Position numbers and translations under genes: made by a program. Source: Streptomyces sannanensis (lineage in GTDB: Bacteria; Actinomycetota; Actinomycetes; Streptomycetales; Streptomycetaceae). Taken from it: a DNA stretch of 64,000 nucleotides. The notes beneath the pieces are model-generated. The model was not told the origin of the DNA and made no database searches. It worked only from the letters and a program-made list of their open reading frames with translations. The stretch spans positions 6,634,001 to 6,698,000 of the forward strand of contig NZ_BAAAYL010000001.1 in NCBI RefSeq assembly GCF_039536205.1. The letters are read 5' to 3'. Below, piece by piece: positions 55,514 through 64,000 of the stretch. The first letter of the stretch is position 1. Every line of letters starts with the position of its first letter.

Positions 55514-58435
55514 GTGGGGGACACGAGAAGCCGGCGCGGTTCCACGCGCCGGACGCTGTTGGAGCGGGAAGCGGAACTTCTGCAGCTCGACGGCATGCTG
55601 AACGAACTGTGCGGTGCATCGGCCGAAGCCCGGGGCCCAGGAGGCGGAGGGCTGCTCGCCATCGCCGGTGCGGCGGGTCTGGGCAAGACCACCCTGGTCG
55701 CCGAGGTGCGCAGGAAGGCCGCCGCACGCGGCTGTACCCTTCTGACGGCCCGAGGCGGTGAGCAGGAACAGGGTGTGGCCTTCCACGTCGTACGCCAGCT
55801 TGTGCAGCCTGTGCTGGCGACGGCGTCCGAGGAGGAGCACCGGAAGATCCTGGGCAGTTGGTACGACATCGTGGCGCCCGCCGTAGGCCTGGTGGCCGGC
55901 GACGGCAGCAGCACACCCGACCCGCAGGGCGTGCGGGACGGCCTGGACTGGGTGGTCACCCGGTTCGCCGTCCAGCGTGGTCCCGTCGTGCTCGTCCTCG
56001 ACGACGCGCACTGGGCCGACGCCGAATCCATGGCGTGGCTCAGCTCGTTCGCCCCGCGGGCCGACGATCTGCCTCTGCTCATCGTCGTCGCCTACCGGCC
56101 GGAGGAACTTCCCGCCCATGCCGCGGAGCTCCGCAAACTGGCCGAACGGAACGGCTCACGTCCACTCGAACTCGCGCCCTTGACTCCGTCCGGGGTCGGC
56201 GACCTGCTGCGCGACAGGCTGGGAGAGAGCGCCGACGGTCCCTTTTCCAGGGAATGCTGGGCGCTCACGGGTGGCAATCTCTTCGAAGCCGTCGAACTGA
56301 TCGCCAAGGTCTGCGAACACGGCATCGAACCGCAGGACGCCAACAGCGCGGAGCTCCGCGAGCTGGCCTCCGCCGTGAAGGGCAGCGGACTGGTCCAGCG
56401 GCTCGAACGCCTCGGTACTTCGGCCGTGCGGCTCGCCTGGGCTGTCGCCGTACTCGGCACGGAGGGACGGCTGTCGCTGGCCGGCAGCGTCGCGGGACTC
56501 GGCGCCGAGGTCACCGCGGACGCCGTCGAAAAGCTTCGCGCCGCGCGCATATTCACCGCGAACACGGACGCCTCGGACAGGCTCGACTTCCTCCACCCGC
56601 TCATCGGCACGGCCGTCTACCGGGCGATACCCCCGGCGCTGCGGGTCGCCATGCATGGCCAGGCCGCCTTTGCCGTCAGCGAGGCCGGCCTCGGGGCCAC
56701 CGCGGCGGCCCGGCATCTGCTGGAGATGCATCCGGACAACGACCCTTGGGCCGTACAGCAGTTGCGTACGGCAGCCCGCGAGTACCTCCGCGCCGGCGCG
56801 CCGGAAGCAGCCCAGCGCTGCCTGACCCGCGCCCTGCGCGAGCCGCCCGCGCTCGACGAACGGGCCGAGGTGCTCTTCGAACTCGGGTGCTCCGCCCTTC
56901 TCCATGAACCCGCCACCACGGTCAACCACCTCAAAGCCGCCCTCGAGGAGCCCGGAATCGCCCCGGCCCTGCGGGAGGCCATCACCGTGCGGCTGGCCCA
57001 GGCGCTGGCCCACACGGACCGGCTGGCGGAGGCTGCCAGGACTGTCGCCGACGAGGGTGCACGGTCCAGCAGCGCCGGAACCCGGCTGCGGATGCAGGCC
57101 CACAGCTTGATGTGGAACGCCTTCTGCGCCGATGAGGAGGACTCGCCGGCGCGCTCCCGGCGGCTGGCCCGAATCGCAGACCATCTGACCGGGCGCGGCA
57201 AGGCGGAGCGCTACATCCTGGGCATGCGGGCCTGGGACGCGATGGTGCGCGGTGAGCCTGCCGAGACCGCCCTGCACTACGCCGAGCAGGCTCTCAGTGG
57301 CGGACTGTCCTGGACCGACGAGAACTGGGGCTTCGAGGTCCCGATTCTCGTCGCGCTCACCTTCATGTACTGCGACCAGCCCGGACGCGCGGACGAGCTG
57401 TTCACCCAGGGCATCGCGGAGTGCGAACGCAAGGGCTGGCGCGGGGCTCATCTGTCCTTCGGCCTCACCCTGCTCGGCTACATCCGCTTCCGGCGCGGAC
57501 GACTTGCCGAGGCGGAGGAACTCGTGCAGGCCGGTCTGACCGTGGCCGACCGGGTCGGGCAGCGAGTCCCGGCGCAGTTCTACGCCGTCGGCATCCTGAT
57601 CGAGATCCTGCTCGCCCGTGGCCGGGTCGAGGAGGCTCAGGAGGTGTCCGACACCTATACCTACGGAGAGATCGTCCCCAACGCCGTTTCCTTCCCCGAC
57701 TCCGAGACCGTCTACAGCGAGCTGCTGCTCGCCTCCGGTCTGAGAGGGGACGCCGAGCGCCGGCTGCGGGCAGTCGGCCTCAGGCTGGAGCGCCGCAGGA
57801 TGCGCAATACGGGGTGGTGTCCGTGGCGGCTGCTGCTCGCCGAGGCGCTGGCCCACGCCGATCCGGCGGAGGCCAAGGCCCTGGCTCAGGAGGGTGTGGA
57901 GTTCGCCCGCCGATTCGGCACGCCGTCGGCCATCGGCCAGGCCCTGCACGCCGCGGCCAAGGTGACCACCGGCGCGGAGAGCCTGGCCCTGATGGCGGAG
58001 GCCGTACAGCATCTGGAGCGATCACCCGCGGCGTACGAACTGGCCTGCGCACTCGTCGACCACGGCGTGGCACTGAGCCGCGCGGGGCTTCCCCAGGACG
58101 CCGCCGAACTGCTCGTGCACGGTATGGAGAGCGCGACCCAGTGCGGGGCAGACGCCCTGGCCGTTCGTGCCCGGGACGAGCTCTCCGCCTGCGGACTGCG
58201 GCCCCTGCGCCCGCGCTCCGCAGGCACCGAATCGCTCACTGCGAAGGAGCGCGCCGTGGCGGAGCGGGTGGTACGCGGTCTGGAGAACACCCGTATAGCC
58301 GCGGAGCTCGGCACCCGCGAGCGGACCGTCGAACTGCTGCTCTCCGGCGTCTACCGCAAGATCGGAACAGACCGGGCGGGACTGTCGAAACTTCTGGACC
58401 AGCACGCGGCCGTCCGGCCGGAAAAGCAGCCCTGA
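55514..58435 (+). CDS. LAL-family (large ATP-binding LuxR) transcriptional regulator
   Basis: A 973-residue regulator. Residues 15-330 form an AAA/NACHT-like ATPase with Walker A GAAGLGKT (52-59) and Walker B VVLVLDDAHWAD (about 157-168). A long helical, TPR-like middle follows (about 390-880). The C-terminal LuxR helix-turn-helix is at about 905-965 (SLTAKERAVAERVVRGLENT, then VYRKIGTDR). LAL proteins are typically pathway activators of secondary metabolism. GTG start. It is divergent from the terpene synthase with 261 bases between, the usual layout of an activator and its target. The recognition helix carries IAAELGTRERTVELLLSG rather than the common TVxxHLxxIYRKL, a slight variant. Confidence 0.95.
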   Translation: MGDTRSRRGSTRRTLLEREAELLQLDGMLNELCGASAEARGPGGGGLLAIAGAAGLGKTTLVAEVRRKAAARGCTLLTARGGEQEQGVAFHVVRQLVQPVLATASEEEHRKILGSWYDIVAPAVGLVAGDGSSTPDPQGVRDGLDWVVTRFAVQRGPVVLVLDDAHWADAESMAWLSSFAPRADDLPLLIVVAYRPEELPAHAAELRKLAERNGSRPLELAPLTPSGVGDLLRDRLGESADGPFSRECWALTGGNLFEAVELIAKVCEHGIEPQDANSAELRELASAVKGSGLVQRLERLGTSAVRLAWAVAVLGTEGRLSLAGSVAGLGAEVTADAVEKLRAARIFTANTDASDRLDFLHPLIGTAVYRAIPPALRVAMHGQAAFAVSEAGLGATAAARHLLEMHPDNDPWAVQQLRTAAREYLRAGAPEAAQRCLTRALREPPALDERAEVLFELGCSALLHEPATTVNHLKAALEEPGIAPALREAITVRLAQALAHTDRLAEAARTVADEGARSSSAGTRLRMQAHSLMWNAFCADEEDSPARSRRLARIADHLTGRGKAERYILGMRAWDAMVRGEPAETALHYAEQALSGGLSWTDENWGFEVPILVALTFMYCDQPGRADELFTQGIAECERKGWRGAHLSFGLTLLGYIRFRRGRLAEAEELVQAGLTVADRVGQRVPAQFYAVGILIEILLARGRVEEAQEVSDTYTYGEIVPNAVSFPDSETVYSELLLASGLRGDAERRLRAVGLRLERRRMRNTGWCPWRLLLAEALAHADPAEAKALAQEGVEFARRFGTPSAIGQALHAAAKVTTGAESLALMAEAVQHLERSPAAYELACALVDHGVALSRAGLPQDAAELLVHGMESATQCGADALAVRARDELSACGLRPLRPRSAGTESLTAKERAVAERVVRGLENTRIAAELGTRERTVELLLSGVYRKIGTDRAGLSKLLDQHAAVRPEKQP

Positions 58436-58501
58436 TCCCGGCCCGAAGTCCCTGCACGCCGCGGGCCGGGCACGCCCGTGCGCCCCGGCGTGCTCAGCGC
58501 C

Positions 58502-58551
58502 ACCGCCCCGGCGGCCGGAGGCCCGCGAGGGCCCCGGGCCGCCGGGGCGGT
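58502..58551 (+). terminator. Strong GC hairpin after the LAL regulator
   Basis: ACCGCCCCGGCGGCC (58502-58516) and GGCCGCCGGGGCGGT (58537-58551) are perfectly complementary over 15 bp around a 20-base loop that has its own GGCCC/GGGCC pairing. No T run follows, as is usual in streptomycetes. Confidence 0.7.
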
Positions 58552-58637
58552 CGCGCCGTCCATGCGGCTCCCGCGCCCATGGCCCGTCGGACGGGGGCCG
58601 GAGACGCCAACCGCCCCCGGACCCGTACCATGGCAGC

Positions 58638-59138
58638 ATGTCCTTCCTCCGCCGACGCAGCTCCGCCACACCCGCGGGCCCGGACTTCGACGTCCTGGCC
58701 ATGGACCCGGGTGACTGGCCCGGCAATCTGGGCGCCGGCCTGCTGCCCGCACCCGACGGCAGCTGCCAGGGTGTGTTCCTGCGCTACGACCTCTACGGCG
58801 GTCGCGGCCCCGCGATGATCATCGGCAACCTGCCGGAGGGCTCCCCGGCCCGCGAGGTCGAAGAAGGGCAGATCCCCTTCGAGGTCGCACAGCTTCTGCT
58901 CGCCCTCGAGAACGACGAGCCGGTCGAGGTCGTCGGAGTCGAGGACATGCCGGTGATGCAGGGCGACAACCTGCTCATCGTGCGCCGACTGAAGCTCAGC
59001 GAGAGCCGCATCTCCTGTGTGCAGTTCGACCGCAGCGACAACGTGCTGGTCACCATCGCCAGCTGGGACCGGCCCATCACCGACGACCTGTACGCGCTCC
59101 TCAAGCCGCTCCCGGCGGAGCTGTTCCAGCAGGGCTGA
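58638..59138 (+). CDS. Conserved hypothetical protein, 166 residues
   Basis: A 166-residue acidic protein without signal peptide or membrane segment. It starts MSFLRRRSSATP and continues into a probable alpha/beta fold: FDVLAMDPGDWPGNLGAGLL, VFLRYDLYGGRGPAMIIGNL, then VEVVGVEDMPVMQGDNLLIV. I do not recognise an enzyme motif; the composition suggests a small cytoplasmic binding or adaptor protein. It starts 202 bases after the LAL gene beyond a terminator and its last 38 bases overlap the 3' end of the convergent amidase gene. Confidence 0.85.
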   Translation: MSFLRRRSSATPAGPDFDVLAMDPGDWPGNLGAGLLPAPDGSCQGVFLRYDLYGGRGPAMIIGNLPEGSPAREVEEGQIPFEVAQLLLALENDEPVEVVGVEDMPVMQGDNLLIVRRLKLSESRISCVQFDRSDNVLVTIASWDRPITDDLYALLKPLPAELFQQG

Positions 59139-61083
59139 CGACCAGCCGTACGTCGGAGGCCTTCACATACGCGATCCGGTGTCCGAACTGGATCTCGTAG
59201 TACCCCTCCTGACCGCGGACCACCTGATGCCCCGTGGTGTCGTACGTCGGCGCCCAGTAGTACTCGGGCGCCGCCTTGCCGCCGACCACGTACCGCTGGC
59301 CCGCGAGCAGTTTGTAAGGCAGCGGGGAGACCGTCTGCACCGGCACCGTCGACGAGTACGCCGACGCCTCCGGATAGGCGCGGCCGTACACCGGGATCTC
59401 CGTCAGGCCGTCCCTCGGTGTCAGCAGCAGGCCCTTCGATTCCACCGCGGTGGGCTGCTTCGGCGGGTTGTGGAACCACGCCTTCTGGCCGAGGTACCAG
59501 ATCGCGGTCCAGTCGCCGCGGCGCTCCGCGACCGCGTACTGCTGGCCCGTGGACGCGCGGGCACCGGTGTCGTTGACGCCCGTCGTGGAGTTCTGGCCGC
59601 CCGGCCGCAGACCGATGTCCTTCACCAGCGGCGCGTCCTCCGCCGGGGCCGTGTGCAGCCGCACCGCGCCCGAGCCGTGCGGCGGGCAGGCCTGGCCGGC
59701 CTGGGTGCAGCCGGTGTACAGCGGCTGGTGTCGCTCGTACTTCGGCCGGATGGTCACGACCGCGCTGCCTGGGCCCGCGGTACGGGTGAAGGGGCGACCG
59801 AGCAACTGGAAGTAGTGCGCCCAGTCCCAGTACGGCCCCGGGTCGGTGTGCATCTGGCGGATGTTGGCCGTCACGGGACCCGGCACATTGTCGTGCCCGA
59901 GGATGTGCTGCCGGTCCAGCGGGATGTCGTACCGCTTCGCCAGGTACTTCACCAGGCGTGCCGACGTGCGGTACATCGCCTCCGTGTACCAGGAGTCGGG
60001 TGAGGTCAGAAAGCCCTCGTGCTCCAGGCCGACCGACTTGGCGTTGACGTACCAGTTGCCGGCGTGCCAGCCGACGTCCTTGAGCCGGAGGTGCTGGGCG
60101 ATATGTCCGTCCGAGGAGCGCAGCGAGTACTGCCAGGAGACATACGTCGGGTCCTGCACCAGCTTCAGCGTGACGTCCCAGCTCGCCTCGGTGTCGTGGA
60201 TGACGATGTAGTCGATGGACTGGCTCGCCGGGCGGTCGGCCTTGTCGTGGTTGCCGTAGTCGCCGTCCCCGAACTCCTCGTAGGGTGCCGGGATCCACTC
60301 GCAGGCCACGCTGGACGGACACTCGACGGGCCCGGTCGCCGGGGTACGCAGCCCCAGCCCGTCCGCCTGGGCGGTGTCGGGCGCCAGTCCGGGGGAGGCG
60401 GGCAGCTCGACCCGCTGGCCGCTGTCGGTGGTGCGCTGCTCACCGGAGCGGATCACGTCGTACACGTCATCGGCGTACGTCGTGGCGGTCGCGATGTCGT
60501 CGGCACCCGAGTAGCGGGCGACCGCGCCGTACCACTCCGCCGGGTCGTCGCTCAACGGCCGGCCCGACTCCCGCTGGGCGGCGGCGAGAAGCGCGGCCCC
60601 GCCCAGGACGTTCGCCGACGGGCTCTGCCGCAGCTCCTCGGCGGGCAGCCCGGTGAGCTCCGCAGCCCGCTCCAGCGTCCGCAGCCGGCCGGGGAGTTCG
60701 GCCGGGAGCGGCAGCTCCCGCTCGGCTCCGGTCCGCGCGGGACGGGCGTCGTCGCCGCGTGCGTCCTCGTCGCCGTCCGAGTGGTGCGGGGCCTCGGCCA
60801 GAGCCGTCCGTGCGTCGGTCAGGTGCATGGGGCCGTAGCCGCCCGTCACGCTCGGCGCTCCGCCGTGGGTGTCCCAGCGCGACTGCAGATACGACACACC
60901 GAGCAGCACGCTCTGCGGCACTTGGTACTGCGCGGCCGCGGCGGCGAAGTCGCGCTGAAGCGCACTCGACGGAGGCGGCTCGGCGGTCGAGGACGGTGTG
61001 GCCGACACCAGGGAGAGCAGCAGAGCGGCCGACGCCAGGGCGCCGGCCGCTCCTAGTGGACGTACACGGGTGGATCCTTGCAA
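59101..61083 (-). CDS. Secreted N-acetylmuramoyl-L-alanine amidase, Amidase_2 type
   Basis: A 660-residue exported protein with a signal peptide (about 1-35). Residues 40-190 hold a lysozyme-like helical region (AAAQYQVPQSVLLGVSYLQS, then GGYGPMHLTDA). The amidase domain (about 275-430) has the zinc histidine in IVIHDTEASWD, VGWHAGNWYVN, GLEHEGF and HILGHDNVPGP with a late MHTDPGPYWDW. The C terminus (about 450-650) has two SH3-like segments. It cleaves the sugar-peptide bond of peptidoglycan or acts in cell-wall turnover. An N-terminal transglycosylase-like region joined to an amidase would be a bifunctional arrangement, but its catalytic glutamate is not clear. Overlaps its convergent neighbour by 38 bases. 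Confidence 0.93.
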   Translation of the reverse strand: MQGSTRVRPLGAAGALASAALLLSLVSATPSSTAEPPPSSALQRDFAAAAAQYQVPQSVLLGVSYLQSRWDTHGGAPSVTGGYGPMHLTDARTALAEAPHHSDGDEDARGDDARPARTGAERELPLPAELPGRLRTLERAAELTGLPAEELRQSPSANVLGGAALLAAAQRESGRPLSDDPAEWYGAVARYSGADDIATATTYADDVYDVIRSGEQRTTDSGQRVELPASPGLAPDTAQADGLGLRTPATGPVECPSSVACEWIPAPYEEFGDGDYGNHDKADRPASQSIDYIVIHDTEASWDVTLKLVQDPTYVSWQYSLRSSDGHIAQHLRLKDVGWHAGNWYVNAKSVGLEHEGFLTSPDSWYTEAMYRTSARLVKYLAKRYDIPLDRQHILGHDNVPGPVTANIRQMHTDPGPYWDWAHYFQLLGRPFTRTAGPGSAVVTIRPKYERHQPLYTGCTQAGQACPPHGSGAVRLHTAPAEDAPLVKDIGLRPGGQNSTTGVNDTGARASTGQQYAVAERRGDWTAIWYLGQKAWFHNPPKQPTAVESKGLLLTPRDGLTEIPVYGRAYPEASAYSSTVPVQTVSPLPYKLLAGQRYVVGGKAAPEYYWAPTYDTTGHQVVRGQEGYYEIQFGHRIAYVKASDVRLVVSPAGTAPPGAA

Positions 61084-61096
61084 GGCAGCCTCCAGA

Positions 61097-61134
61097 GACG
61101 TGCGATGCGCGAATGGACGTGCGATGCGCGAAGG
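61097..61134. repeat. 19-bp tandem duplication in the amidase leader
   Basis: GACGTGCGATGCGCGAATG (61097-61115) is followed at once by GACGTGCGATGCGCGAAGG (61116-61134); 18 of 19 bases match. It lies 14 bases upstream of the amidase start codon, so it sits in the untranslated leader or promoter. Confidence 0.7.
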
Positions 61135-61271
61135 GATGTGCGGGGCCGAACTCGAATACAGAGGTATCGGGTTCCGGGCGATCCGTCAATCATGCCCAGC
61201 GGCGACGATTTTGCACGTCAACGGCCTGCGGCGCGTCAATGGAATGGACCAATGTCTTTGCCCGGATATGC

Positions 61272-61309
61272 GTCGGCGCCTGGTGAACACGGGTTCACCA
61301 GGCGCCGAC
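61272..61309 (-). terminator. Perfect 17-bp stem, tetraloop terminator
   Basis: GTCGGCGCCTGGTGAAC (61272-61288) and GTTCACCAGGCGCCGAC (61293-61309) pair without a mismatch around ACGG. It lies 18 bases after the stop of the APH-fold gene on the minus strand, which makes it that gene's terminator and insulates the amidase promoter. Confidence 0.85.
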
Positions 61310-61327
61310 ACTCCCCCCCGTCCCGGG

Positions 61328-62467
61328 TCAGCGAGTCCCCACGGCCGCGCGCACGGCCCTCCGCGCCAGGGCGCAGTCGTCGTGCAGCCGCCGCAGCAGC
61401 AGCCGCTGCTCCTCGCCGGACGACAGGACACCGGGCGGCAGCGGTGCGGAACCCGTTGGAGCCGCCTCGCGCATGGTCCGCTGGACGGCCGTCTCGTACG
61501 TACGGATCTCCCGGGTCAGTACGAGCATCAGATTGACCAGGAACGCATCACGCGCCGCGGGGCCCGCGGCCTGCGCGAGCTGACTGACCTGCCGCCGCGC
61601 GGCCGGCGCGTCACCCATGACGGCCCAGAGGGTGGCCAGGTCGTACCCCGGGAGGTACCAGCCGGCATGGTCCCAGTCGACCAGGACCGGACCGGTCGGC
61701 GAGAGCAGGAAGTTGGACAGTAGCGCATCACCGTGACAGAACTGGCCCACGCCCTGCCGCCCGCCGGTGTGCGCCAGGCCGTGCAGCAGTTTCTGCAGAT
61801 CCCCCAGGTCACGGTCGGTGAACAGACCCAACTCGTGATAACGGGCGATCCGCGAGGCATAGTCCAGCGGTGCACCGAACACCCCGTTGGGCGGGCGCCA
61901 GGAGTTGACCCTGCTGATCGCGCCGAGGGCGGCCCGCACATCGGCACGCGGCGGAGCCTCGGCCGGGTGCCGGGTGAGGGCCGCCGCCCGGCCCGGTGTC
62001 CGCTCGATCACCAGTGTGCAGTTGTCGGGGTCCGCGGCGATGAGCCGCGGCACCCGCACCGGTGGACGGTGCCGGACGAAGGCGCGATAGGCGGCTATCT
62101 CATGACGGAACCGCTCGACCCAGGCGGGGGAGTGGTCCAGTAAGCACTTGGCGACGGCGGTGCTGCGTCCGGTGGATCCGACGAGCAGCACGGAGCGGCC
62201 GCTGCGCCGCAGAGCCTGCACCGGGTTGAACTCGGGACAGATCCGGTGGACCGATGCGATCGCCATGCGCAGCTGGGCGCCCTGGGGGCCGGACAGGTCG
62301 ATTCTCCCGCTGAGCGGCTGGCCGGCGGCACCCGGCCGGAGCCGGGGCCGTCCGACGGCCGGCGCCGCGGCGGCAGCGTGGGCGGGGTCGAGATACGGCC
62401 CGCCGCCCGCCGGGAACTGACGAAGCGGTCGCGGCTGGGCGGACACGGAGGATGATGCTGTGTACAT
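61328..62467 (-). CDS. Aminoglycoside phosphotransferase-fold kinase
   Basis: A 379-residue protein. After a Pro/Ala-rich N terminus of about 80 residues comes an APH/ChoK fold: [12 protein letters not shown] with the ATP-binding lysine, [12 protein letters not shown], the catalytic [13 protein letters not shown] (HGDxxxxN) and metal-binding [18 protein letters not shown]. Family members phosphorylate aminoglycosides, choline, sugars or other small molecules; the substrate is not evident and resistance is not implied. I use the ATG before YTASSS, with AAGGG upstream; a start 22 codons earlier lacks one. A strong terminator follows and the NsdA-like gene is divergent. Confidence 0.88.
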   Translation of the reverse strand: MYTASSSVSAQPRPLRQFPAGGGPYLDPAHAAAAAPAVGRPRLRPGAAGQPLSGRIDLSGPQGAQLRMAIASVHRICPEFNPVQALRRSGRSVLLVGSTGRSTAVAKCLLDHSPAWVERFRHEIAAYRAFVRHRPPVRVPRLIAADPDNCTLVIERTPGRAAALTRHPAEAPPRADVRAALGAISRVNSWRPPNGVFGAPLDYASRIARYHELGLFTDRDLGDLQKLLHGLAHTGGRQGVGQFCHGDALLSNFLLSPTGPVLVDWDHAGWYLPGYDLATLWAVMGDAPAARRQVSQLAQAAGPAARDAFLVNLMLVLTREIRTYETAVQRTMREAAPTGSAPLPPGVLSSGEEQRLLLRRLHDDCALARRAVRAAVGTR

Positions 62468-62608
62468 GGGCGACAGAACCCTTCGTGCGCCGACGAGTTG
62501 AGAGGCGCCGCCCGCTCCGGCTTCCGGCCGCACCCTGGGGAATGCGGAGGGCTGCCGGGGCGGGGCGGCGCGTTCCTACCTGACACCCGTCCGCGGGTGG
62601 CACACCAT

Positions 62609-62638
62609 CTGGCGCACCCTGGCGAACCCTGGCGAATA
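62609..62638 (+). repeat. Three tandem decamers upstream of the NsdA-like gene
   Basis: CTGGCGCACC, CTGGCGAACC and CTGGCGAATA lie head to tail, 60 bases before the GTG start. The ten-base period puts the three copies on one face of the DNA, suiting cooperative binding of a regulator. Confidence 0.5.
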
Positions 62639-62697
62639 GTCCCGCCGCATCTGACACGGGGTTACTGTCAACTCAGCCGAGAACCTGGGGGCTTGAC

Positions 62698-64000
62698 GTG
62701 AGCGGACAACCCAACACCCGCCTGGCGGACCTGTTCGGCCTGGCCGGCTGGTCCAAGGGGGAACTCGCGAGACTGGTGAACCGGCAGGCGGCGGCCATGG
62801 GCCATCCGCAGCTGGCCACCGACACTTCGCGGGTCCGGCGCTGGATCGACATGGGCGAGACGCCCCGCGACCCCGTGCCCCGGGTGCTGGCTGCCCTGTT
62901 CACCGAGCGACTCGGCCGTGTCGTGACCATCGAGGACCTCGGGTTCGACCGGAACGGGCGCGTGGGGAGACGGCGGAGCGTCGGGAACGTACAGAACCCC
63001 GACGGACTGCCGTGGGCGCCCGAACGGACGGCAGCGGTCCTCACCGAATTCACGGGAATGGACCTCATGCTCAACCGACGCGGCTTGGTGGGCGCGGGTG
63101 CTGCGCTCACCGCAGGCTCCGCACTCAGCAGCGCCATGTACGACTGGCTGCACACCGATCCCGCCCTTGCGGGAGACGCCCCCCGCATCGACGATCCCTT
63201 GTTCGCCGACCCAGCCGGTTTCGACCGCTACGAAGCCGCGCCCGTCGGGTCACAGGAGATCGAGGCCCTGGAACGTTCGGTCGAGGTGTTCCGTGCCTGG
63301 GACGCCTCCCGCGGCGGCGGTCTCCAGCGCAAGGCGGTCGTGGGACAGCTCAACGAGGTGGGCGGCATGCTCGCCTACCGCCACCCGGAGCACCTCCAGC
63401 GCAGACTCTGGGGCGTGGCGGCAAATCTCGCCGTCCTCGCCGGCTGGATGTCCCACGACATCGGCCTGGAACCGACTGCCCAGAAGTACTTCGTCATCGC
63501 CGCGCACGCGGCGCGGGAGGGCGGGGACCGCCCACGGGCCGGCGAGGCCCTGTCCCGGGCGGCCCGCCAGATGGTCCACCTCGGCCGCCCCGACGACGCC
63601 CTGGACCTGATGAAGCTCGCCAAGTCGGGCTCCGGCGCCGAGACCCTGCCGCGCACCCGCGCCATGCTGCACACCATCGAGGCATGGGCGCAGGCGTCCA
63701 TGGGCCGGGGGCAGGCGATGCGCCGTACCCTCGGCGAGGCCGAGGAACTCTTCGTCTCCGACAAGGGCGATGTACCGTCGCCCAGCTGGATGCAGATGTT
63801 CGACGAGGCGGACTTGCACGGCATGCAGGCCCTCGCCTACCGCACTCTCGCCGAACACGAGCCGACCGCAGCCGTCATTGCGCAGCGCCATGCCCGGCAG
63901 GCGCTGGAGCTGCGCGCCAACGGCCGCCAACGGTCCAAGATCTTCGACTATCTCTCCATGGCTTCGGCCTGCTTCATCGCCGACGACCCCGAGCAGGCCG
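62698..64000 (+). CDS. NsdA-like helical (TPR-type) developmental regulator, 3' end outside window
   Basis: A GTG start after a GGGGG tract opens a frame still open at the window end (434 codons seen). The N terminus (LADLFGLAGWSKGELARLVN, then TSRVRRWIDMGETPRDPVPR) forms a helix-turn-helix-like region. This is followed by GMDLMLNRRGLVGAGAAL and a long series of helical repeats (AANLAVLAGWMSHDIGLE, ARAMLHTIEAWAQASMGRG). This layout is that of the streptomycete NsdA family, large TPR-like regulators that restrain sporulation and antibiotic production. Paralogues exist, so which member this is cannot be decided. No catalytic motif is present. The divergent neighbour is an APH-fold kinase. Confidence 0.8.
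   Translation, partial: MSGQPNTRLADLFGLAGWSKGELARLVNRQAAAMGHPQLATDTSRVRRWIDMGETPRDPVPRVLAALFTERLGRVVTIEDLGFDRNGRVGRRRSVGNVQNPDGLPWAPERTAAVLTEFTGMDLMLNRRGLVGAGAALTAGSALSSAMYDWLHTDPALAGDAPRIDDPLFADPAGFDRYEAAPVGSQEIEALERSVEVFRAWDASRGGGLQRKAVVGQLNEVGGMLAYRHPEHLQRRLWGVAANLAVLAGWMSHDIGLEPTAQKYFVIAAHAAREGGDRPRAGEALSRAARQMVHLGRPDDALDLMKLAKSGSGAETLPRTRAMLHTIEAWAQASMGRGQAMRRTLGEAEELFVSDKGDVPSPSWMQMFDEADLHGMQALAYRTLAEHEPTAAVIAQRHARQALELRANGRQRSKIFDYLSMASACFIADDPEQA

Noticed and set aside
1..64000. CRISPR arrays, tRNA or rRNA genes
   Set aside because: No regularly spaced repeat-spacer series and no cloverleaf or rRNA-like sequence was seen on either strand.

Overview
The window is very GC-rich, uses GTG and TTG starts freely, and carries protein families typical of Streptomyces: MbtH-assisted NRPS, DUF397, LAL and NsdA-like regulators, SpoIIE-type phosphatase, a DmdR/IdeR-type iron box and MpaB-family oxygenase. 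I infer a Streptomyces chromosome, probably an arm-proximal accessory region because scars of lost genes are frequent. No rRNA, tRNA or CRISPR array was seen.

Layout. 1-13.2 kb: the 3' part of a giant NRPS (A-T, C-A-T, C-A(NMT)-T, C-A-T-TE) with an overlapping MbtH gene. The visible code reads Pro, an undetermined hydrophobic residue, N-methyl-Tyr, Val-like, then release. 13.2-15.5 kb: a decaying border with a shredded P450, an intact SRPBCC protein, a 58-codon ORF and a truncated FAD oxidoreductase. 15.5-19.6 kb: an orphan DnaK with a housekeeping-type promoter, a SpoIIE phosphatase / MASE1 membrane protein pair, and a MITE-like element. 19.6-27.4 kb: a flavoprotein oxidase, an Fbp-type ferric-iron ABC importer and, divergent from it, an adenylation-carrier-membrane acyltransferase fusion. 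Each side of the divergent promoter has its own iron box, and this is the most interesting unit here. 27.6-33.9 kb: a two-component system divergent from a three-gene ABC transporter, ending in a Tn3-transposase scar and a frameshifted duplicate permease.

33.9-40.2 kb: metal uptake. A molybdate locus has a MerR-HTH/Mop regulator, modA and a modB-modC fusion; a cobalt ECF transporter cbiMNQO sits under a cobalamin riboswitch. 40.3-47.6 kb: two CBS-domain proteins, an MpaB-like oxygenase, a soluble Ser/Thr kinase with TPR tail and a PYROXD2-like oxidoreductase. 47.6-54.1 kb: a secreted serine hydrolase, a penicillin-acylase relic, two CoA ligases meeting tail to tail (one paaK with a PaaR-like operator), a truncated alpha/beta hydrolase next to IS-end-like hairpins, and a DUF397 gene. 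54.2-64 kb: a class I terpene synthase divergent from a large LAL regulator, a conserved hypothetical, a secreted amidase, an APH-fold kinase and the start of an NsdA-like regulator that runs off the end.

Coordination visible in the sequence: iron starvation should co-induce the importer and the acyltransferase fusion; B12 should switch off cbiMNQO; and ATGA/TTGA stop-start overlaps couple NRPS-mbtH, the iron importer, the two-component system, the ABC exporter and cbi genes.
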